DNA from: Chryseosolibacter sp964532595 | GTDB lineage: Bacteria > Bacteroidota > Bacteroidia > Cytophagales > Cyclobacteriaceae | DNA length: 64,000 nt | Direction: 5' to 3' | NCBI GenBank assembly: GCA_964532595.1 | Contig: CAZHIQ010000006.1 | Coordinates: 1 to 64,000 of the forward strand | Part shown: positions 45,329 to 54,081 of the stretch, in pieces | Layout: each line of letters opens with the position of its first letter | How positions within the stretch are numbered: position 1 is the stretch's first letter | Made by a program: the position numbers and the translations under genes | The notes under the pieces: model-generated | Told to the model about the DNA's origin: nothing | The model's input: only the letters and a program-made list of their open reading frames with translations | The model's database searches: none

Positions 45329-46087
45329 ATGGAACCTACAAACCCCGATATGCAAAGAACTCGCCCCCCCCACAGCTGCGAACGCAACGGCCGCATCTGG
45401 ACCGGACTTGCTATTATTATTTTCGGTGTCTTGTTGCTCGCCTACCGGGCAGGAGCGGAAATACCCCGCTGGATCTTCTCGTTCGAAATGATCCTTATCG
45501 CAGTCGGTGTCGTGATTGGAATCAGTCATCGATTCCGCGGATTTGGATGGCTTATACCCATTGCCATTGGCTCGTTTCTATTGCTCGACGATTTCTATCC
45601 CGACTTCAACATATCGCGCTATACCTGGCCGTTGGTTATCATAGGCGTCGGTCTTTTTATGGTGCTTCGTTCAGGAAAAAAAAAACATGAACGGTTCGGA
45701 CAGGGAGAGGCCGAAACCGCCCACGAATCGAGCGACGACCTACTCGACTCAGTAGTCGTGTTCGGTGGAATAAAGAAAAACATCATCTCTAAGAACTTCC
45801 AGGGAGGAGAATCAGTAACCGTTTTCGGAGGCACCGAACTGAACTTCAGTCAGGCAGAGCTCAACAATACTGTTGAACTAGAACTTACACAGGTCTTCGG
45901 TGGCACGAAGCTTATTGTTCCCGCCGACTGGAAAATCAGAACGGGTGAACTCGTCGCTATTTTCGGCGGAATTGACGACAAGCGGCCTACGCGTCATATT
46001 CCTCCGGGCGAAGACGATAAGGTACTTGTTCTCAAGGGTACCTGTGTGCTCGGAGGAATAGAGATTCGCAGTTACAGCGGTGTCTAG
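45329..46087 (+). CDS. LiaF-like membrane protein
   Basis: A 252-residue protein with an N-terminal membrane part (four short hydrophobic segments, about 22-110) and a C-terminal beta-helical domain with repeated VFGG motifs (VVFGGIKKN, VFGGTELNF, VFGGTKLIV, IFGGIDDKR, VLGGIEI), typical of LiaF / cell-wall-active antibiotic response proteins. In Firmicutes LiaF represses a two-component system; here a LytS/LytTR pair lies 400 bp downstream. The start at 45329 is supported by a -7 box; the earlier open frame overlaps nudK. Confidence 0.85.
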   Translation: MEPTNPDMQRTRPPHSCERNGRIWTGLAIIIFGVLLLAYRAGAEIPRWIFSFEMILIAVGVVIGISHRFRGFGWLIPIAIGSFLLLDDFYPDFNISRYTWPLVIIGVGLFMVLRSGKKKHERFGQGEAETAHESSDDLLDSVVVFGGIKKNIISKNFQGGESVTVFGGTELNFSQAELNNTVELELTQVFGGTKLIVPADWKIRTGELVAIFGGIDDKRPTRHIPPGEDDKVLVLKGTCVLGGIEIRSYSGV

Positions 46088-46174
46088 CGAACTCTTGGTG
46101 GCAATCCTGGTCCGGGAACGAGCCCGGTTGAAATGAATAAGATGAAGGTAAGCAGGATACAGAAGGTAAGCTTT

Positions 46175-46537
46175 ATGAACTGGTATATATCAAAGATTGT
46201 ATTCAGGATTAGCACAGCGGAGGCGGTTCAACGCCCGCAATTCGACGAACAACTGCGTCTGGTGGCAGCCGCAAGCGAAGAAGAAGCCTTTCTGAAGGCA
46301 CGAATGATCGGTATTCGCGAAGAGGATGCTTTTATTAATGATGCAAACAAAACAGTGCGCTGGGAATTTATCAACGTAGCCGAAGTTATTGAACTGTCGC
46401 GGCTGGAAGACGGCGTCGAGATATATTCGCAGATTCATGAGACCGACGAAGAGAAAGCCTATATTGATTGTATTCATCAAAAAGCTATCTATCTGAGGAC
46501 ACACGCAAAAACAGTCGAGACTCGTGACGTCGCCTGA
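46175..46537 (+). CDS. DUF4288 domain-containing protein
   Basis: A 120-residue protein starting MNWYISKIVFRIS, the usual DUF4288 opening, with QFDEQLRLVAAASEEEAFLKAR and WEFINVAEVIEL. It is small and soluble, and its role is unknown. An upstream ATG at 46133 is possible, but AAGGTAAG lies a suitable distance before 46175. The gene overlaps the LytS-type kinase by 14 nt. Confidence 0.85.
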   Translation: MNWYISKIVFRISTAEAVQRPQFDEQLRLVAAASEEEAFLKARMIGIREEDAFINDANKTVRWEFINVAEVIELSRLEDGVEIYSQIHETDEEKAYIDCIHQKAIYLRTHAKTVETRDVA

Positions 46538-47555
46538 TGTATACAAGAGGATACTATGGTTCTTTCTGGCGTGGTGCGCCTGCTGGGTTTTCCTACAAGC
46601 GATAGCCGTCGAGTTAACCTTTGAGTTTGGATGGTCGATCAGTTTTGCCGATTCGGCTATCACCAACCTATTTATCGCATTTGCAGGCTATGACATGATC
46701 CTGGTGATGCGATACTACAATCCTCGACAGTCAGTACGCCTCGCCATGAGTGTCGCTCTGGCGGTCATCACCGTCCTGGCGATAAGTCACATGACTGTGT
46801 GGCTCATCGAGGCGCCCCCCTCCTATGAGGTGTTTGTAGAACAGTCGATGGTGATCCGGGGACTCTATTGCTGGATGATGATCGCGTTGATTACTCATAT
46901 CGCATGGATCTGGTTTACGCTGGCCGAAACCAGAGAAGCGGAAAAAAGAACTATGACTGCCCAGGAGCTGGCCCGGGAAGCAGAACTATCCAAACTACGA
47001 CAACAGCTGCAGCCACATTTTCTGTTCAACAGCCTAAATTCCATTAGCGCCCTTGCCGGAACGAGACCCGAGGAAGCACGCAAGATGATACACCAGCTGT
47101 CCGACTTTTTCAGAAGCACACTCAAAAAGGAATCACAGAAACTCATTCCCTTTTCCGAAGAACTTGAGCACCTCACGTTGTATCTCGAAATTGAGAAGGT
47201 GAGATTTGGCCACCGACTAAGAACTGACGTGACCTGCAGCAATGAAGCGCTAATGTACCGGATTCCTCCTCTCCTCCTTCAGCCCATAGTTGAAAACGCT
47301 ATCAAGTTTGGACTCTACGATACGCTGGGTGAGACAATCATCCGCATTAACGCCACGGCGCAAAATGAGCACCTGGTGTTGACAGTCACCAACCCGTACG
47401 ATTCCACAAGTGCACAATCGCGGGAAGGAACCGGCTTCGGACTTTCGTCCATTCGTCGGCGCCTCTATTTGCTCTATGCCCGTAACGACCTGCTCCAAAC
47501 TTCCCAGACCAACAACCTATTTACCACAACACTTAAAATCCCTCAGCACCCATGA
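46524..47555 (+). CDS. LytS/YehU-type sensor histidine kinase
   Basis: A 343-residue kinase with four membrane segments (about 10-130), a short coiled linker (about 135-162), the His_kinase motif LRQQLQPHFLFNSLNSI with phosphoacceptor H165, and an HATPase_c domain with N box PIVENAIKFG (N258) and G box GTGFGLSSIRRRL near 295-307. It starts with GTG at 46524 inside the end of the DUF4288 gene; no nearer ATG exists. Its stop overlaps the LytTR regulator by 4 nt. Confidence 0.9.
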   Translation: MTSPDVYKRILWFFLAWCACWVFLQAIAVELTFEFGWSISFADSAITNLFIAFAGYDMILVMRYYNPRQSVRLAMSVALAVITVLAISHMTVWLIEAPPSYEVFVEQSMVIRGLYCWMMIALITHIAWIWFTLAETREAEKRTMTAQELAREAELSKLRQQLQPHFLFNSLNSISALAGTRPEEARKMIHQLSDFFRSTLKKESQKLIPFSEELEHLTLYLEIEKVRFGHRLRTDVTCSNEALMYRIPPLLLQPIVENAIKFGLYDTLGETIIRINATAQNEHLVLTVTNPYDSTSAQSREGTGFGLSSIRRRLYLLYARNDLLQTSQTNNLFTTTLKIPQHP

Positions 47556-48277
47556 TACGCACCATAATCATAGATGACGAACCCCTTGCCCGGACCATCG
47601 TTGTTGATTATCTGCGAGACCACCCCGAGGTTACGGTAGTAGCAGAATGCAATGACGGATTTGAAGGGGTAAAAGCTATCGCCGAACACAAACCTCATTT
47701 GGTATTTCTGGATATCCAAATGCCGCGTATAAACGGATTCGAAATGCTTGAACTGGTTGACGACCCCCCGTCCGTTATCTTCACCACGGCCTTTGACGAG
47801 CACGCCATCAAGGCGTTTGAGGCGAACGCCGTTGACTATCTCCTTAAGCCGTTTAGTAAAGAACGATTCGACAAGGCCATGCAAAAATGGCTTCAGCAGC
47901 GCGACACCTCCCCTGCTCCTGGCATTCAGGAATTACGCCAACCGGAAGAGGCTAATCGAATAGTCGTTCGCGAAGGGCCCAACATCAGGATCATCCCCGT
48001 CGGTGAAGTACTTTACATCGAAGCTTATGACGACTATGTGAAAATCCACACAGCATCCGAGATGTTCCTGAAAAAGAAAACGATGTCATATTACGAACGG
48101 GTACTCGACCCGAGCCGCTTTGTTCGTGTACATCGATCGTATATCATTCAGCTGGCGCAGATCACACGTATAGAACCGCTCGAAAAAGATACTCATATCG
48201 CCCTCCTGAAAACAGGATCGCGCATACCCCTCAGTAAGAGCGGGTATGCCCGACTAAAAACTGCTTTGGGAATCTAA
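47552..48277 (+). CDS. LytTR-family response regulator
   Basis: A 241-residue regulator: receiver domain (1-120) with acidic D8-D9, phosphoacceptor D54 in FLDIQMP and K-P at LKPFS, then a LytTR DNA-binding domain (about 140-241) with IEAYDDYVKIHT and VRVHRSYIIQ motifs. It is the cognate of the upstream kinase (4-nt overlap). Its TAA is directly followed by the stop of the convergent DUF2807 gene, a possible target. Confidence 0.92.
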   Translation: MIRTIIIDDEPLARTIVVDYLRDHPEVTVVAECNDGFEGVKAIAEHKPHLVFLDIQMPRINGFEMLELVDDPPSVIFTTAFDEHAIKAFEANAVDYLLKPFSKERFDKAMQKWLQQRDTSPAPGIQELRQPEEANRIVVREGPNIRIIPVGEVLYIEAYDDYVKIHTASEMFLKKKTMSYYERVLDPSRFVRVHRSYIIQLAQITRIEPLEKDTHIALLKTGSRIPLSKSGYARLKTALGI

Positions 48278-49090
48278 TCAGAGCTTGCGCACTTTGCCGC
48301 TGCCCGAAGTATTGCTGTTGACTCTCCTGGGATCACCCGCGTAGGAGACCGAACCGCTGCCGCCGATATCGGCTTCAAGCTCTTCTTTGGCATAAACCTG
48401 CGCATCGCCCGAGCCAGAGATTCTCACCCGGCATCGTGTCGCCTGAAGTTCGGCGGCCTGTACCTTGCCCGAGCCGCTGATGTCGGCTTTAACTTCCCGG
48501 GCTTTCCCCCGGGCGATGATTTTCCCCGAGCCCGAAAGACTCAAATCAGCTGTGCCGTAGATTTCGGCGTCAACAGTCACTTTACCTGATCCGCTGACAT
48601 CCGACTCGAACTCGCGGAACTTCCCCTTGATTGTCAGACTTCCTGAACCCGAGAGGTCGGCTTCCACGTCCTCGTCGGCAACTACCTCCACGACAGCCGA
48701 CCCGCTGCCACTGACTGCGACGTCAAACTCCCTCACCTTAAAGACCCCCTCGCCAATGGCGTCACCGGAGCCGCTCACGCGCAACCCTTCCAGGGTGGGA
48801 ACGGTGATGTATACCGTTATGTCCGAATTGTTAAAGATCCGGTTGAACCGAGACTCCCGGCTTATAGAGAGCCGGCCACTGTTCACACGGGTTTCGACTT
48901 CCCGGATGATGTCGGGATCACCAACAAGTTCTACCCGCTGCTGACTGCCCTGCTTGATGTACAACTTTCCCGGTATTGCGAATGCAATTTTCGTAAACGG
49001 GCTAACCTCCCTGATATCACGTTGCTGACCCAGCAGCGCAACGGGAACCAAAAGAGTGAGAAGAAGAGTAAAGTAAGAGTGCTTTTTCAT
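48278..49090 (-). CDS. Head GIN domain protein (DUF2807), SGSG repeat beta-helix
   Basis: A 270-residue secreted protein with signal peptide (1-22, ALLGQ). Residues about 24-110 are the head GIN strands (FTKIAFAIPGKLYIKQG). From about 110 to the end nine repeats each carry SGSG (one GGSG), spaced 16-22 residues, such as AVSGSGSAVVE, DVSGSGKVTVDA and NTSGSGKVRKL; they should form a right-handed beta helix. The DUF2807 family is Bacteroidota-wide with unknown function, probably envelope. A 7-codon upstream extension is rejected. Confidence 0.85.
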   Translation of the reverse strand: MKKHSYFTLLLTLLVPVALLGQQRDIREVSPFTKIAFAIPGKLYIKQGSQQRVELVGDPDIIREVETRVNSGRLSISRESRFNRIFNNSDITVYITVPTLEGLRVSGSGDAIGEGVFKVREFDVAVSGSGSAVVEVVADEDVEADLSGSGSLTIKGKFREFESDVSGSGKVTVDAEIYGTADLSLSGSGKIIARGKAREVKADISGSGKVQAAELQATRCRVRISGSGDAQVYAKEELEADIGGSGSVSYAGDPRRVNSNTSGSGKVRKL

Positions 49091-49173
49091 GGTTGAGATT
49101 ATATCTATCATAGACTGACGCCAGCAAAAAAGGTTGCATTGCGCACAGGTATTCTTTTATTTGACCGCATTTT

Positions 49174-49797
49174 ATGACCTACGCTTATCGAACCATCGAA
49201 GGCGCCTCCACCGGGCAATACAAGGAAAAAGGAAGTCGGTTTCTCTCCTTTGCCTTTCCCGTCGAGACGGAAGAATCCATTCGAACCCATCTTGAGGCGC
49301 TTCAAAAGGAGTATTTCGACGCGCGTCATCATTGCTATGCCTGGATACTAGGCACGACGCAACAGAGGTTCCGGGCCAATGACGCTGGGGAACCGAACCA
49401 CTCTGCCGGAGACCCCATCCTCGGCCAGATCCGATCGCGGAATCTTACCAACGTTCTTGTCGTCGTGGTCCGGTATTTTGGAGGTATTAAGCTGGGAGTG
49501 GGCGGACTCATCACGGCGTACCGCGCGGCAGCAGAAGATGCCCTGAACAAAGCCGCCATCGTTGAGCGCGAAATCACCGGGTCAGTTGTTATCAACTACA
49601 CCTACGAAGCAACTCCCGAAGTCATGCGCCTCGTCCGCGACTTCAAGCTCACCATCACCCAACAGGAGTTCCAGGACAAATGCTCGCTTACAGCCCTTTA
49701 CAGCGTTCGAATCAAAAACGATCTATCCGGCAAACTGGAACTCATGCAAGCGACAGGCACCCCGCTCGAATTTCACTTTAACACACTAACACTTTAG
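49174..49797 (+). CDS. IMPACT/YigZ family protein
   Basis: A 207-residue protein. The N-terminal UPF0029 domain shows GSRFLSFAFPVETEESI, ARHHCYAWILG, DAGEPNHSAGDPILGQI and NVLVVVVRYFGGIKLGVGGLITAYR; a C-terminal DUF1949 ferredoxin-like domain follows. YigZ is linked to translation or tRNA-related control; exact role unknown. It lies just upstream of prfB, with a repetitive AACACTT stretch between. Confidence 0.93.
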   Translation: MTYAYRTIEGASTGQYKEKGSRFLSFAFPVETEESIRTHLEALQKEYFDARHHCYAWILGTTQQRFRANDAGEPNHSAGDPILGQIRSRNLTNVLVVVVRYFGGIKLGVGGLITAYRAAAEDALNKAAIVEREITGSVVINYTYEATPEVMRLVRDFKLTITQQEFQDKCSLTALYSVRIKNDLSGKLELMQATGTPLEFHFNTLTL

Positions 49798-49827
49798 CAC
49801 TTTAACACCCCAACACTTCAACACTTT
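49774..49827. repeat. Short AACACTT-type repeats upstream of prfB
   Basis: CACTTTAACAC, ACTAACACTTTAG, CACTTTAACACC and CCAACACTTCAACACTTT are imperfect tandem copies covering the IMPACT stop codon and the prfB leader. The role is unknown; low-complexity slippage is the simplest explanation. Confidence 0.6.
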
Positions 49828-49862
49828 TGTATCTTTACCCCTCACCAAAAAAGAATTTACAC

Positions 49863-50967
49863 ATGACTACAGAACAGTTGAAAGACTTGAAGGCTCGCGT
49901 TGGCGCCTTGAGGAGGTATCTTTGACTACGATCGTAAGATTACCGAAGTAAGAGACGAGGAACTGATCACTCAGCAGGCCGATTTCTGGAATAACCCGAA
50001 GGAAGCTGAGGCGATGCTAAAGAATATCCGCTCCAAGAAAATATGGACGGATGCCTTTGAAAGCGTCAATAAGCTGGTGGAAGACCTCGAGGTATTGAAT
50101 GAATTTCACGACGCTGGCGATGTAGACGAGGCAGAGCTGAACGCTGAGTTCGAAAAGGCTGAAAAAGCTGTAGAGGAGCTCGAGTTCAAGAAAATGCTCA
50201 GCGGTGAGGAAGATCAGTTAAGCGCCATGATCGAAATAAACCCCGGCGCTGGGGGAACCGAAAGCCAGGACTGGGCCGACATGCTCAACCGCATGTACAT
50301 CATGTGGGGAGAGAAAAACGGCTATGAGGTCCGTCAGGTCGACTATCAGGCGGGAGACGTTGCCGGCATTCGGTCTGCCACCCTCGAGATCGACGGCCCC
50401 TTTGCCTATGGAAAACTGAAAGCGGAAATTGGCGTTCACCGGCTGGTGCGCATTTCACCGTATGACTCAAATGGCCGCCGCCATACTTCATTCGCTTCCG
50501 TCTTTGTATACCCCGTAGTCGACGAGTCGATCAATATTGAGATCAATCCCGCTGACATCGAGATTCAGACATCCCGTTCAGGTGGTGCGGGAGGTCAGAA
50601 TGTCAACAAGGTGGAAACGAAGGTTCAGCTTACTCACAAGCCCACCGGTATCGTGATCGTATGTCAGGTAGAACGTTCGCAACACGCCAACCGGGAAAAG
50701 GCGATGCAAATGCTGAAATCCCGGCTGTACCAACTCGAGCTGGAGAAACGCAACGCTGCACGCGACAAAATAGAAGCGGGAAAAATGCGGATCGACTTCG
50801 GGTCGCAAATCCGGAACTACGTGCTCCATCCCTATAAACTGGTTAAAGATGCGCGAACGGGTGTTGAGCGAACCGACGCGCAGTCGGTACTGGACGGAGA
50901 CCTCGACGACTTTATCAAAGCATTCCTCCTGGGTACTCAGGAGGCGGAGGCGGGTGCCAAACAATAA
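49863..50967 (+). CDS. prfB: Peptide chain release factor 2 (programmed +1 frameshift)
   Basis: RF2 recognises UAA and UGA stops. The zero frame opens at ATG 49863 and hits TGA at 49923-49925; a +1 shift there continues to 50967, giving about 367 residues. The GGQ motif is encoded at 50590-50598 (GGAGGQNVNKVE), and the stop-codon region reads ISPYDSNGRRHTSFAS, where SPY stands in place of the SPF tripeptide of E. coli RF2. The N-terminal helices (KITEVRDEEL, QADFWNNPKEA) are normal. Internal start prediction at 50014 would wrongly drop the N-terminus. Confidence 0.95.
49911..49926 (+). promoter_or_regulatory. prfB: prfB programmed frameshift site
   Basis: AGG AGG TAT CTT TGA C: a Shine-Dalgarno-like AGGAGG three nt before CTT, then the slippery CTT and TGA, as in the classical prfB autoregulation site. 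Low RF2 slows termination and favours the +1 shift into GAC TAC GAT. Confidence 0.97.
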
Positions 50968-50970
50968 GAA

Positions 50971-51504
50971 TTACTCTATTCTTTGCCGGCGGTCGGGAGT
51001 GTAAAAGATCGACCGCCGGTCAACCGTCATTAACCTGACGGGATGCCGGATCCGCTGCGACTTCTTCTTGATGAGCATCATCGGAATGCCGAGGGCAAGA
51101 GCTCCGGCCGACAAACGCGAAACATTATCATCGAGACCAGGCTCTCGGCCATTGACGATAACCTCGTTGAACTGATCGATGATAAAAAGTCCGCCGCCGA
51201 AAATCACAAGGGCCGATCCGATGGTATTGTAGAATTTTCGCTGCCGAAAGTAGATCCGGTCGATCATATGAAATGGTACCGTATCACGGTGCGTGATGAC
51301 CGCAATTTCGGTCAGCTGGCGAACGTAAGTCTCGTGAACCCGGGTACTCCCTTTCGGTTTATAGGTAAAGGCATCACCCTCACTGAGCCGTAACAACACA
51401 TTTTCGCGCTTTACGACAACCAGCTGTTTCTGTCCAAAAGCTGAGACCAATGGAGAAAGCAGAAAAAGAAGAAATAGATACCGGATCAAACGCAAGAAAT
51501 TCAC
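50971..51504 (-). CDS. Hypothetical envelope protein
   Basis: A 177-residue protein with a hydrophobic N-terminus (signal-like, to VSAFGQ), then a domain with VKRENVLLRLSEGDAFTYKPKG and two hydrophobic segments (YNTIGSALVIFGGGLFI, LSAGALALGIPMMLI). I do not know the family; a Bacteroidota-conserved hypothetical is likely. No ATG is near: GTG at 51504 is chosen, TTG at 51510 is possible. Its last codons contain a perfect 10-bp inverted repeat. Confidence 0.7.
   Translation of the reverse strand: MNFLRLIRYLFLLFLLSPLVSAFGQKQLVVVKRENVLLRLSEGDAFTYKPKGSTRVHETYVRQLTEIAVITHRDTVPFHMIDRIYFRQRKFYNTIGSALVIFGGGLFIIDQFNEVIVNGREPGLDDNVSRLSAGALALGIPMMLIKKKSQRIRHPVRLMTVDRRSIFYTPDRRQRIE
50986..51019. repeat. 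Inverted repeat at the 3' end of the hypothetical gene
   Basis: CCGGCGGTCG (50986-50995) pairs perfectly with CGACCGCCGG (51010-51019) around a 14-nt loop, just past prfB. No T-run follows, so a classic terminator is not supported. Confidence 0.5.
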
Positions 51505-51599
51505 CTGCAAAATAAAAATTCCGTGCGCAACTCTTTCATCCTACCGGGTGTTAGGTATAAACACAGGAATGCCCTAATTTACGTGCAAAGAGCAAAAAC

Positions 51600-52664
51600 A
51601 TGATAGAGTCAGTCAATATCACTGTAAAGAAGGTCGCTCAATCACGACGATCACAAACGGATTTCAGCCATTTACCCTTTGGTAACTTCTTTACCGACCA
51701 CATGTTTATGGCTGACTTCGCGGAAGGCGAGTGGAACAACCTTCGCGTCGTTCCGTACGGAAAAATCGAAGTGAGTCCGGCTACGCCCGCCATCCATTAT
51801 GGACAGTCGATTTTCGAGGGCCTGAAAGCTCATCGCGGTGCTTCTGGTGAAGCTTTGGTTTTTCGACCCCTCGACAACCTCCGGCGAATGAATCGTTCTG
51901 CAGACAGAATGTGTATGCCTGCGATTCCTGAAGATGTGTTTATGGAAGGCATCAAACAACTGATAGCCCTTGATCGTCAATGGATACCGGAGGCAGACGG
52001 CTCATCGCTTTACGTTCGCCCTTTCCTGTTTTCATCCGACGAGTACATTGGAATCCGACCTTCGCTCGAGTTTACATTTATGGTCATCCTCTCGCCCGTC
52101 GGCCCTTACTATTCGGCCCCGGTGCGTGTCAAGATCGAAACACACTTCACGCGCGCCGCGCGTGGGGGCACAGGGTATGCCAAGGCAGGAGGCAACTACG
52201 GCGGGTCCATCTACCCCGCAAAGCTGGCCCAGGACCAGGGATACCATCAGCTCTTATGGACGGATGGGCAAACGCATGAGTACATTGAGGAATCGGGCAC
52301 CATGAATGTTATGTTTGTCATTGATGGCAAAATCGTAACGCCTGAACTCAGCGACTCCATCCTCCCCGGTATAACCCGCGACAGCGTAATTCAACTGGCA
52401 ACTGAATGGAACATCCCTGTTGAAGAGCGGGCCATTTCGGTTAGAGAAGTCATCGATGCTATAAACACGGGTGCTCTAACCGAAGCATTCGGCGTTGGTA
52501 CAGCCGCAAGCATTTCCCACATCGACACCATCGGCTACAACGGTCAGGACTATACGCTACCTCCCGTCAGCGAACGCGCGATTGCAAACCGCTTGTACGA
52601 TGAACTCGAAGGGATAAAACGCGGAGCGCGTGAAGACAAGCGAGGATGGATCGTCGCGATGTAA
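51600..52664 (+). CDS. ilvE: Branched-chain amino acid aminotransferase
   Basis: A 354-residue fold-type IV PLP aminotransferase for Ile, Leu and Val. Signatures are FEGLKAHRG, YVRPFLFSSDEYIGIRPS, the PLP lysine within NYGGSIYPAKLAQDQGYHQLLW (split here; around residue 205) and EESGTMNVMFV. Length fits the longer class II form (plant/human-like). No ilv genes are near. No riboswitch or attenuator was recognised in the 90 bp upstream. Confidence 0.94.
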   Translation: MIESVNITVKKVAQSRRSQTDFSHLPFGNFFTDHMFMADFAEGEWNNLRVVPYGKIEVSPATPAIHYGQSIFEGLKAHRGASGEALVFRPLDNLRRMNRSADRMCMPAIPEDVFMEGIKQLIALDRQWIPEADGSSLYVRPFLFSSDEYIGIRPSLEFTFMVILSPVGPYYSAPVRVKIETHFTRAARGGTGYAKAGGNYGGSIYPAKLAQDQGYHQLLWTDGQTHEYIEESGTMNVMFVIDGKIVTPELSDSILPGITRDSVIQLATEWNIPVEERAISVREVIDAINTGALTEAFGVGTAASISHIDTIGYNGQDYTLPPVSERAIANRLYDELEGIKRGAREDKRGWIVAM

Positions 52665-52677
52665 GAAACAAAGAATC

Positions 52678-53226
52678 ATGAAGATCTATACAAAAACAGG
52701 CGATGAAGGCACGACAGCTCTCTTCGGAGGAAAGCGCGTATCCAAATCCGATTTGCGAATAGAAGCCTATGGCACTGTCGACGAACTCAACGCCTGGATG
52801 GGCGTACTGAGAGATCAGCCTGTTAACATGGAGAGGAGCGCACTGCTCACTTCCATTCAGAACTGCCTGTTTACAACGGGCTCGATGCTTGCCGCGGAAC
52901 CGGGTAACACGAAAATCAAAATCCCTGAATTGACGGTCGATGATACCGCACGACTTGAACAAGCCATCGATGCTATGGACGCACAGTTGCCGCCCATGCG
53001 CTCGTTCATATTACCCGGCGGACACCCCGCCGTTTCCTTCGCCCACGTAACACGAACAGTGTGCCGCCGAGCTGAACGCCTTGTCATTGCATTGCATAAA
53101 ACGGAACCTGTTCCCCAGGAAGTCTTGCGCTACCTTAATCGGTTGTCGGATTACCTGTTTATCCTGGCGCGCAAAATGGCGTACGAACTCGGCGCTGAAG
53201 AGACACCGTGGCGTTCGGGGGTTTAA
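52678..53226 (+). CDS. Cob(I)yrinic acid a,c-diamide adenosyltransferase (PduO type)
   Basis: A 182-residue enzyme that adenosylates cob(I)alamin with ATP. The N-terminal MKIYTKTGDEGTTALFGGKRVSKSDLRIEAYGTVDELNA (split) contains the ATP-binding loop, and RTVCRRAERLV plus LNRLSDYLFILAR are the other family motifs. It implies use of B12 cofactors although no B12 gene is in the window. The start at 52678 lies 13 bp after ilvE, so they may be co-transcribed. Confidence 0.94.
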   Translation: MKIYTKTGDEGTTALFGGKRVSKSDLRIEAYGTVDELNAWMGVLRDQPVNMERSALLTSIQNCLFTTGSMLAAEPGNTKIKIPELTVDDTARLEQAIDAMDAQLPPMRSFILPGGHPAVSFAHVTRTVCRRAERLVIALHKTEPVPQEVLRYLNRLSDYLFILARKMAYELGAEETPWRSGV

Positions 53227-53235
53227 GGCAGGCTG

Positions 53236-53964
53236 TTAATCGAGTCCCAACTGGGCGACCTGTTCCTTCGCGCGCGTCACGTTCTCGTTTCGACGATCCC
53301 ACTCAATGAGACCGTCACGAAGGCGGATGATCCGGTGTGAGTAGTGGGCAATATCATCCTCGTGAGTCACCATAATGATCGTATTGCCTTTGTCATGAAG
53401 CTCTTGAAAGAGATTCATGATGTCGTAAGACGTTTTTGTATCGAGGTTACCGGTCGGTTCGTCAGCCAGAATAATAGAAGGATTGTTCACCAACGCTCGG
53501 GCGATAGCAACGCGCTGACGCTGCCCACCTGACAACTCATTCGGTCTGTGATGAGCCCGCGAAGCCAGACCAACATTATCAAGGGCGTGAAGGGCCATCT
53601 CATTTCGTTCCGCTTTACTGTAACCGGCGTAGATCAGGGGCAGAGCCACGTTCTCCAAAGCCGAAGCGCGGGGTAACAGGTTGAAAGTCTGGAATACAAA
53701 ACCGATTTCCTTGTTGCGCGTCTCAGCCAATTCGTTCTCCGTCATGTCGCTAACCAGCTTACCGTTAAGCATATAGGTTCCGGAGGTCGGTGTATCCAAA
53801 CATCCAATGATATTCATAAGGGTCGACTTCCCGGAACCCGATGGCCCCATGAACGCGACATATTCGCCCTTGTGAATAGTGATTGAAATCGACTGAAGGG
53901 CGTTTACCGTCTGGTTCCCCATATGGTACGCCTTGGCAATATTCTCGGTTTCAATAATCTTCAT
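53236..53964 (-). CDS. ABC transporter ATP-binding protein (LolD/MacB type)
   Basis: A 242-residue ATPase. Walker A GPSGSGKST near 38-46, Q loop VFQTFNLLPRA, signature LSGGQRQRVAIARAL near 143-157, Walker B IILADEPTGNLD near 163-174 and H loop VTHEDD near 200. The sequence resembles the LolD/FtsE/MacB subgroup. No permease is in the immediate neighbourhood. The start MKIIETENIAKAY is chosen over a 19-codon upstream extension. Confidence 0.93.
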   Translation of the reverse strand: MKIIETENIAKAYHMGNQTVNALQSISITIHKGEYVAFMGPSGSGKSTLMNIIGCLDTPTSGTYMLNGKLVSDMTENELAETRNKEIGFVFQTFNLLPRASALENVALPLIYAGYSKAERNEMALHALDNVGLASRAHHRPNELSGGQRQRVAIARALVNNPSIILADEPTGNLDTKTSYDIMNLFQELHDKGNTIIMVTHEDDIAHYSHRIIRLRDGLIEWDRRNENVTRAKEQVAQLGLD

Positions 53965-54081
53965 CGACCTGTTAGTTAATGGTTTCAGCAAGGAATTACA
54001 AAGATTGTCCAAAATCTCCATATATCCCCTTGTCCTTATGTCAACGACCGAAGAAAGGGGTCAATGGTCTCAAACGACGAT

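Noticed and set aside
50014..50967. prfB start at the internal ATG 50014
   Set aside because: RF2 N-terminal helices and the frameshift site lie upstream; the true start is 49863.
50986..51019. Terminator of prfB
   Set aside because: The stem is perfect but no T-run follows on either strand.
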